NCBI GenBank assembly: GCA_009760855.2
Contig: WPIO01000254.1
Coordinates: 82,501-146,500, forward strand
From: Cristatella mucedo
Lineage: Eukaryota > Bryozoa > Phylactolaemata > Cristatellidae
Direction: 5' to 3'
DNA: 64,000 bases
Shown here: one piece after another, positions 57,062-64,000 of the stretch
Layout: every line of letters begins with the position of its first letter
Position numbering within the stretch: the stretch's first letter is position 1
The notes under the pieces: generated by a model
Seen by the model: the letters and a program-made list of their open reading frames with translations, nothing else
What the model was told of the DNA's origin: nothing
Database searches by the model: none
Position numbers and translations under genes: made by a program

Positions 57062-60000
57062 TTGACCGTAGCGGGTAAAAAATTAAGTGCCTATGGACAT
57101 CTAAACGCTTACCTCTTCGGGCTGCTGGGTCTCCCACTGCCGGCGGCTCGTAACCTGCTTGTTAGTTACGATCGTCAGCAGCTGTTATCGCTTTGTCATC
57201 GTGGATCAAATGCATTCGTAGATATTAAAGTTGTTGCTAAGAATAATGAACTATGCATTAACAAAAGAAAAGCATCTTGTAGCCGCCAATGCAGTGGCCG
57301 GAACCGCCAACTCAGACGCTGCTCGTTGGGCGGGAACTGCGAGCTGAGTGCACGCTCGTTTGGTATTCCTAGCATTGTCTCGAACGGCTCAGCACGCTCC
57401 CCCACATGCGTCCCCGTTAATCTTTCTAACTGAGTGGTCATCAGGCCTGTTGTAACTTTATCGGCCAGACTTAACGCTTGCCTTTGGAATCCTCGCTCAA
57501 TGTGCAATTAACCTCTAGTAATAAACGACCTTATTTCTGAAAATGGTGTTGACCTGCTCGCCCTAATTGAAACCTGGCTGAAATCGATAAACTGCCTGAC
57601 AATTAAAGACGCCACTCCATCTGGTTTCTCGTTCTTTCACACCCCTAGATCAATCAAATCCGGAGGTGGAGTTGCTATTATTGTGCGCTCAAGATTCAAC
57701 TTCAAGCCATTTGCTGTACCCTCGAAGCAGTCTTTTGAATCAATTGTCTTGGTCTCACCAGTAAACAAGCTACCGATAGTGGCAGTAGTCTATCGCCCAC
57801 CAGGTACCTAATCCTTCTTTTTTAAGATTTCTCCAATCTCATTTCGATTCTGTGTGCAAGAAATCGATCCTTCCTCGTTATGGTTGATATCAACGTTCAC
57901 TTTAAGAACTTATCTGACGCTTTCAGGACCGAATTTCGTACATTGACTGACTCATTGTCTCTTGTGGCTCATGAGCATGGCCCTACCCGCATTAAGGGTA
58001 AAGCCCTCGACCAGATTTTCTCATACAACTGCACTTTGTCATCAAAAATTATTACCACATCCTGCCTATCTGAACACATGCAGATCTCATTCAATATACA
58101 GTGTGTGCCTACATCCTCATCTAAAATAACCTGTGAATCGCGAAACCTCAAGACGCTTGACATCGATGCTGTCCGTGCGAAATTATATGCTTCAGCTCTG
58201 CTGCTCAGTCCTCCCTCTGATATGTCATCATTGATAGATAGCTACAACACGATGCTAGGGGACACGCTCGATGACTTTGCACCTCTGACAAAGCGCACTG
58301 TTTGCCCCCGCCCAGACGGCCTACGGTTTATCACAAACATTAAACTAGCCAGGTGTACTAAAAAAAAAAGCTTGAAACGGAATACAAAAGATACGGACTA
58401 ACTGCCCATCGACAGGCATATGAAGACTACTGTAGGTCATACCAATCGATCCAACAAAGGCTAATTCTAGCTTCCATAGAAACATTGTTGAATCACAGAT
58501 GCACAATCAAAAAATGCTGATATCGAAAATAAACCATATCCTCAACCGTTTCCAGATTAGCACCTTACCTGATGATCCTTGTGATGATCTAGCCGATCAT
58601 TTCTCGCGATTTTTTTGTGCAGAAGATATGAAAAGATCAGGGAATCTATCCCTGCGATGACAACCTCCCCAATAGAATCCTTTTCCGCGGTTCCAGGCTG
58701 CAGCTCAATGTCAGCATTTGAGAAGGCTACTAGTGATCTAGTCCTAAAGTTCATATCTCGATCAAAAAAGAAAACAAGTCCTCTGGACCGTATTCCCGCT
58801 GTCGTGCTCCTACGTTGCATTGATCTGCTGCTGCCATGAATAACTGACATCATTATTATGTCATTAGCCTCAGGACATGTCTCAGCACCTTTAAAAAAAG
58901 CTGTAGTCGCGCCACTTCTCCAGAAAGCGACACTAGACCAAGAGAACTTAAGCAAATACCGTTCAGTCTCCCTTCTGGCATTCCTATCAAAGACACTAGA
59001 ACAGGTCGTAGCAGACCAGCTGAACTCATATATTGAAAACCTTGCTAATAAGTTCCAGTCTGGCTTTAGAGCTAATCACTCCATAGAGTCAGCATTGCTT
59101 AGGGTATACAACGACCTACTAAGGAATGCAGACATGGGTAGAGTGTCTCTTCTTGTTTTGCTCGATCTTTCGGCAGCTTTAGATACCATAGATCACAAAG
59201 TTCTTCTAGAGCACCTCTCATCTCGCCTGGGCATCACTGGCACTGCTCAGCAAAGGTTCAAGTGCTATTGCAGCGTGAGACTCCAGAGTATTGACGTGAA
59301 TGGACAAAGATCATCTAAAGTACCTCAGAAATGTGGAGTACCTTAGGGCTCCGTGCTAGGTTCGGTTCTTTTCATGGTTTATACTCTCCCTCTTGATGAT
59401 GTAATTGCCGATCACAATCTAGGCTGTCTCTTCTATGTGAATGACACTCAGTTGTACCTTTGCTTTGATCACTCCCAGCCTTCGAGCACCTCAAATTCTC
59501 GCAACTCACTTGCTGCATGTATTGGCGACATCCGCGCATGGATGGCAGCAAATTTTCTAAAACTAAACGAAGATAAAAACACTACTTACTAGTTATGGAA
59601 AACCCATTGTGAGTCAGAGGTTGGAAAGGCTGACTCTCTAAATTGGCTCTGTCAGCATATCTCCTGTGAAATCAGCTCGAAACTTAGGTGTCATATTCCA
59701 AAGCGACCTCCCGTTAGACGACCATATTAGCTCCACAGTCAAATCTGCCTATTTCCAGCTTCATTGACTTCAAGGTTTTGTCGCTCACTTTTTAGGTCCC
59801 TTCATTTTACGGCTCTGGCCTATCTCTCAGATATACTACCCCATCATGCCTAGCATCGTACTTGCATGCGCGATCAGGCGATTGCAGCTGGTGCAAAACT
59901 CAGCAGCTAGACTTGTCTGCCCTGGGCGTCGCAGCTGCCATATTACTCCAGTTCTCGCCGACCTGCACTGGCTACCAGTCAAGTAACGGATTGACTTCAA

Positions 60001-60535
60001 GGTTTTGTCGCTCACTTTTAGGTCCCTTCATGCTATGGCGCCAGCCAATGTCACAGATCTACACCCCCCATCAGACGGAGCATCGTACCACCCGTTTTTC
60101 GGAATCCAACAGTCTACAAAAAATACCTCGTAAAAAACCTTAAATCCTTTGGAGACCGTGCACTTAGTTTTTATGCTCCCAAAGCCTGGAACTCTCTTTC
60201 GACCTGTATCAGAAGATGCCCTGACCTGACCACATTTAAAAGGAGCCTAAAAACACACCTATTTAGGACAGCATTTTGTGGGTCCCTGTAATTCGTCCTT
60301 CATGTGCTTATGCGTGCTGACACTGTGCACACTGCCGCTCACCACATTTGCATGCTGACCCAGTGCATGTCACCCCTAACCATATTATTCATTTAATTTG
60401 TTTTTCAAGCATGATTTAACTTACCATTTAATTGCATTTCACTTTACAGCAAATGTAAAGCGCCTAGACAGAGATCAAGTTCTCTGAGGGCCCTTTATCA
60501 AGTGAATTATTATTATTTGTTATTATTATTATTAT
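57062..60535 (+). mobile_element. LINE-A, longest copy (rearranged subfamily copy 2)
   Basis: About 3.5 kb. The ORF2 start region has a CR1-style motif (YDRQQLLSLCHRGSNAF at about 57,170). An AP endonuclease remnant follows: ENGVDLLALIETWLKS (catalytic Glu, about 57,540), SIKSGGGVAIIVRSRF (about 57,650) and VAVVYRPPG (about 57,780). Then the linker (VCPRPDGLRFITNIKLAR), RT ([36 protein letters not shown] at about 59,150, SKVPQKCGVP, YVND in place of YADD at about 59,440), and the C-terminal domain. At 59,757-59,870 the same block replacement as in the 48-50 kb copy is present. It ends with stem-loop and ATT tail at 60,450-60,535. Multiple stops; inactive. Confidence 0.9.
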
Positions 60536-60985
60536 CGTACCATCAGCCTTTTGGACTCTAAAAGCCTACAAATACCTCCTACAAACCTTAAATCCTTTGG
60601 AGACCGTGCATTTAGTTCGTTTGCGCCCAAAGCCTGGAACTGCCCCCCCCCCCCCCGACCTGCGTCAGAACATCCCCTGACCTGACCACATTTAAAAGAA
60701 ACCTAAAAACGCACCTATTTAGGACAGCATTTAGTGGGTCCCCTGTGATTCGTCCTTGATGTGCTTATGCGTGCTGACACTGTGCATGCTGCCGCTCACC
60801 ACATTGGCATGCTGACCCAGTGCATGTCACCCCTAACCATATTATTCATTTAGTCGATTTTTAAAGCATGATTTTGCTCACCATTCAATTGCAATTCTTT
60901 TAGCGGCAAATGTAAAGTGCCTAGAAAGAGATCCAGCGCCTTGAGGGTGCTTTAACAATTGCAATATTATTAGTATTATTATTAC
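60536..60985 (+). mobile_element. LINE-A C-terminal fragment joined to the previous tail
   Basis: Begins inside the preceding (ATT)n tail and carries the APKAWN to LFRTAFSG region, with a 14-C run at 60,643-60,656 where siblings have a CCCTCCC-like sequence. It has its own stem-loop and ATT tail at 60,903-60,985, which abuts the inverted repeat X. Confidence 0.88.
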
Positions 60986-62310
60986 GACGCACGGACCAGA
61001 GGGGAGCATTACTCCCTTTGCCCCTCTCTCTCACTCGAGTCCAACTCCTCGACCGTGGCTGCCCACCGGCCTGACCCTATGATGAATGCGACAACTGTTT
61101 ATCAGAGGGTTAGCTGGAGCAATAATACCGGCCAGTTTCAAAGCCACATAAGAGGCAGACCACGGCTGTGCAGCAGCCCGTCCCGGTGTGACATCCATTT
61201 TTTCACACTCGCCTGTCCACATGACACGTCCAATCTCTTAACTGGCCCATCCCGAGGATTCTCCCAATGGCTGTTCACAAGCTGGTTAGCTGAGGACCAG
61301 CCTGTGTCCAGCCACGTCAGACAGAACGTGCGCCAGACCTTAGGATCACGAGTGCCAGAAGCAACACAAGTAACTGCAACATACCAAGCAGCATTGACCC
61401 CTTCTATCCGCTTCAAATGCCACACGACACACCCGGGCGCATTATCGGCGAAACAGCTTATAGTAGAGTATACCAGCCTATAGCGACAACTGACCCCCAT
61501 AGCCAGGCTAAGTACTTTACAGCCTCTCTCTGGAGGCGCGCTGGAGCACGGCCTTTCGCGACCAGTTGGCAAAGTAGGTGACCGGTCATCGTCACCGAGC
61601 TGACATTCACAGCCGCGGGTTTTGCCGATCTCTACCGCCGTCGCTCCAGCTGCTTCTGCGGACTCTGCAGCCGCGTTTCCGACCTGTGCCAAGGCAGCCA
61701 CGTCTTCGACCCTCCTGACTCGGCTATACTTCTCACTTTTATGCGTAGCGTGATATGAAGCCTGTTGGCTATTAAATGGGTACTGAAAAGTCGCTTAAGC
61801 TGCATGTTGGCAATACGCAGCTCTCCGGCGAATTACTGAGATTTTTTGCGGCTATGCAGACGTACGGACGGAACACACGTAACATTGCATTATATTATGC
61901 CTGAAGTATTCTTCCTCGTTATTAACTCAGTCTGTATGTGTCACTCGGATATACTGGTTATCCTCTTCCACAATATTGGCTCCGTCAGTACCTGCCGAGT
62001 AGCCAAAGTGACCAGGCTCAAGACTGTGCTTAGCGTCATCGGTGGCGGGGGACATCCGTGTACAACAGACTGCCACAAGCGGTTGCGGGTTGGTAACATA
62101 CTATGGCTAGACTGGCAAAATAAGATGCGTGCATGAAATACATAGTAGTACGCGGGAAAGCATGAAGAGACCTAGATTTCCTATCACCGGCTGCGTCCAG
62201 AGTATGTAGACCGGCTTTGGCCGGCCCGGTTTTCGGCTAATAAAGTGCTTGCTGTTGGAGTCGGCGTCACGCGGCATTAGCTGTTGCCTCAGTTTGGGAA
62301 ATAGTTTAAA
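60986..62310 (-). mobile_element. Repeat X, copy 2 (inverted)
   Basis: Collinear on the minus strand with 28,091-29,395, including the LTR-like end (TCTGGTCCGTGCGTCGTA at its 3' limit), the CAGAAGCAGCTGGAGCGACG block and the region near 62,230 (GCCGGCCCGGTTTTCGGC versus AGCCGGAACAGTGCCGGCC). One minus-strand frame (61,138-61,701, 187 codons) is open, with VGNAAAESAEAAGATAVEIG at its start, but copy 1 does not keep it open, so it is probably not a gene. Confidence 0.7.
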
Positions 62311-62460
62311 AATAATAATTAAACTCTCTTTGCTCAGCGCCCTAAGAGAGTTTAAACTCTATTCAGTTGATTCACATTGGCCTCGGGGCTCTAGCCCATC
62401 ACCTCAGCCAGACCTTGGTCTGAGCAAGCATCTTAACCACTGGACCAAACCAGCTCAGTT
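62311..62460 (-). mobile_element. SINE-1 copy between LTR and repeat X
   Basis: The minus strand shows GAGCTGGTTTGGTCCAGTGG (A-box region), GAGGTGATGGGCTAGAGCCC (B-box region), AATCAACTGAATAGAGTTTA and a short ATT end. Its position matches the 27,941-28,090 copy. Confidence 0.75.
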
Positions 62461-62586
62461 GGGACCGCAGGCGCAGCCTCTGGGCTCGTTGGGTCAGCGA
62501 GGTGCATGGCCAGAAGAGAGAAAGGTCTGGGTCCAAAAATTGCTTCTACTTAAATGCTACCGCACTGGCGGCACCGCAACGCAAAT

Positions 62587-62924
62587 TGTAGTTTGGTCGC
62601 ACAGCATAGAGCCAGTCAATGCCCAATACCGACAATTTAATCCGTAAGCATGGAGCCCAAGCGCGCACGGCTCCCCTTGGCCCCTACTCTCACACGACTG
62701 TCCCAGTAGCCGGGTCGACTCCGATTATTCATCGACCACAACTATGTACCGGCACACCCTGATGGTGAATCCACCATCTGGTCACCAGCTGGTTACCGGC
62801 CTGTGTCCATGCCACATCACAGGCGGACAACAGCAGTTCACCGGCCCCTCTCGGTGGTGCTTCTAACCGTTGACCGGTGGCTTATCGGAGGAGCCTACAT
62901 GCAATACATACATGCGAACTACAG
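62587..62924 (-). repeat. 3' LTR of the inverted Gypsy-type copy
   Basis: The minus strand begins TGTAGTTCGC after the polypurine tract AAGGTCAAGGGGGCC and ends CAAACTACA, perfect short inverted ends. At 338 bp it is about 75 bp shorter than the LTRs at 23.9 and 27.3 kb because it holds one internal unit, not two. Confidence 0.85.
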
Positions 62925-64000
62925 GCCCCCTTGACCTTAAGGTCACAAGTTTGCAGCACCAACACAAGGGGTCACAAGTTTGCCGCAACATCACATGTAG
63001 CTGCAAGGTACAGAGCAGCAATGAGCAAGCCTATTCAGTCAGGACATAGTACCGGTGAGGAAGTGTCAAAGTGCGCGTGGGCCGCTGTACTGGTTCGGCT
63101 CTGTCGCCTTCAGGTGCACGGGCGCATCTTCCTGCCCTGGTACGAGACGCAAGTCGGACACATGACGACGCACACCATCAATGTCGATTCCCATGTCCTG
63201 GCCCTCACTTGTTACCGTACCCTCGGGCCACTCGATAGAGTAACGAGCGCCGGCGGACTTCACAAACACTCGCTGGCCGACCGCATGTTGAGCAGATCTT
63301 GGGCCGAGATTTTGCTGTGCCCTGAAGAGGAGGCTTTTCAATTCATAGCAGGACAGCCTTCTGCAGGGCACCGATTCCTCGTGCGACCCTGCTGTTTGCG
63401 AGATGTTGTCCCAATACACCCTCATCAGGACGTTCTTGCCCATGCGAGCCGCCATTCCCATGATGGTCATGTGATTTCGCTCAACGATACCGTTGCCGGA
63501 GGGTTCATAGTCGCAACGGTATATATGCTCCACCCCAACAGTCGCAAAGACTGCGAAGAGCTCTTGAACAAAAGCTCGCTCCGCCCACAATGAGCAGCTG
63601 CTGCGGAGAGCCACGCTCCCATAAATTTCGCCAAGTTTTCGCACCAAAGAGTTTTCTCCCTCATCCTGTATTTGCCATCAAATAGCAAAGCGGCTTGGTC
63701 CACAATCTGCCACGGTCAGATATTTTGGCCCTTGAAATGCGTTACGTCGCAGGCCAGGTGCTGCTAATTCTTGCTTACATTAAGCACGCCTGGACTCCAT
63801 GTGACTGGTGCAGGATTGATTGACTTGCAATGAGGGCAAGCATTCACAACGGCTTCGATGTCCTTTCGCCGGATAGTAGCTTTCGGGTGGCACATTCTGG
63901 CAAGGTACAGTGTCCTATAAGCTCCGAAAAGGTAACGGCTGTGGAAACTCTTTAGGTCGACGCCGACGCCGACGGCCACTGAAGACACCTGCTCTGGAAA
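62925..64000 (-). pseudogene. Integrase and 3' end of a second Gypsy-type copy, running off the window
   Basis: Minus-strand frames cover the HHCC zinc finger (HSRYLFGAYRTLYLARMC and CPHCKSINPAPV at about 63,800-63,960), the core domain beginning near 63,720, and an open 193-codon frame (63,066-63,647) that includes EPSGNGIVERNHMTIMGMAA, the position of the last catalytic Glu. It continues to a C-terminal chromodomain-free tail (VGQRVFVKSAGARYSIEWPE, VRRHVSDLRLVPGQE). This copy is better preserved than the one at 25-27 kb and lacks its C-run and SINE-2 insertion. Confidence 0.8.

Noticed and set aside
61138-61701. 187-codon open frame in repeat X copy 2
   Set aside because: The homologous stretch in copy 1 (about 28,670-29,230) is not kept open and the composition is GC-rich, so chance openness is likely. 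The alanine-rich start made it tempting.
1-64000. Bacterial or viral origin of the window
   Set aside because: Spliced genes, SINEs with tRNA-type promoters, CR1/L2-type LINEs and abundant microsatellites all indicate an animal nuclear genome.

Overview
This window looks like repeat-rich nuclear DNA from an invertebrate animal; I cannot name the species. It has no operons or bacterial gene structure. The few gene-like stretches are spliced, with GT-AG introns of about 68-130 bp, which suits a short-intron metazoan such as a sponge. The rest is mostly non-LTR retrotransposons, an LTR retrotransposon, tRNA-derived SINEs and microsatellites.

Layout. 0-12 kb: 3'-end fragments of one CR1/L2-type LINE family (called LINE-A here) on both strands, SINEs, and AT, GA and AC microsatellites. 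12-19 kb: mostly low-copy sequence with a candidate first exon near 14.5 kb and a (GGGCACAC)n minisatellite at 15.3-15.9 kb. 19-24 kb: two long LINE-A copies. 23.9-27.7 kb: a decayed Gypsy-type LTR retrotransposon with both LTRs. 28.1-29.4 kb: an unclassified element (repeat X). 29.4-32.9 kb: a second LINE family (LINE-B). 33.5-34.3 kb: a GC-rich degenerate copy of a gene resembling CCDC51/MITOK. 35-41 kb: LINE fragments and two unidentified coding-like patches. 42-45 kb: AAAT repeat and low-copy sequence. 45.5-50.5 kb: three LINE-A copies, one with a nearly intact reverse transcriptase. 50.5-53.9 kb: the best island of host sequence. 54-57 kb: second LINE-B copy. 57-61 kb: the longest LINE-A copy and a tandem fragment. 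61-64 kb: inverted copies of repeat X and of the LTR element's 3' half.

The most interesting host gene is a three-exon gene at 52,003-52,454. It encodes a 90-residue secreted precursor with a signal peptide, an acidic pro-region, a Lys-Arg processing site and a cysteine-free, strongly cationic C-terminus, the layout of a linear antimicrobial or cytolytic peptide. I do not recognise the sequence.

The mobile elements fit together. The LINE supplies reverse transcriptase and ends in a conserved stem-loop plus (ATT)n tail. SINE-1 carries the same stem-loop, which suggests it borrows LINE machinery. The 26.1-29.4 kb and 61.0-64.0 kb blocks share the same elements and the same junctions in opposite orientation, so they look like an inverted segmental duplication rather than independent insertions.
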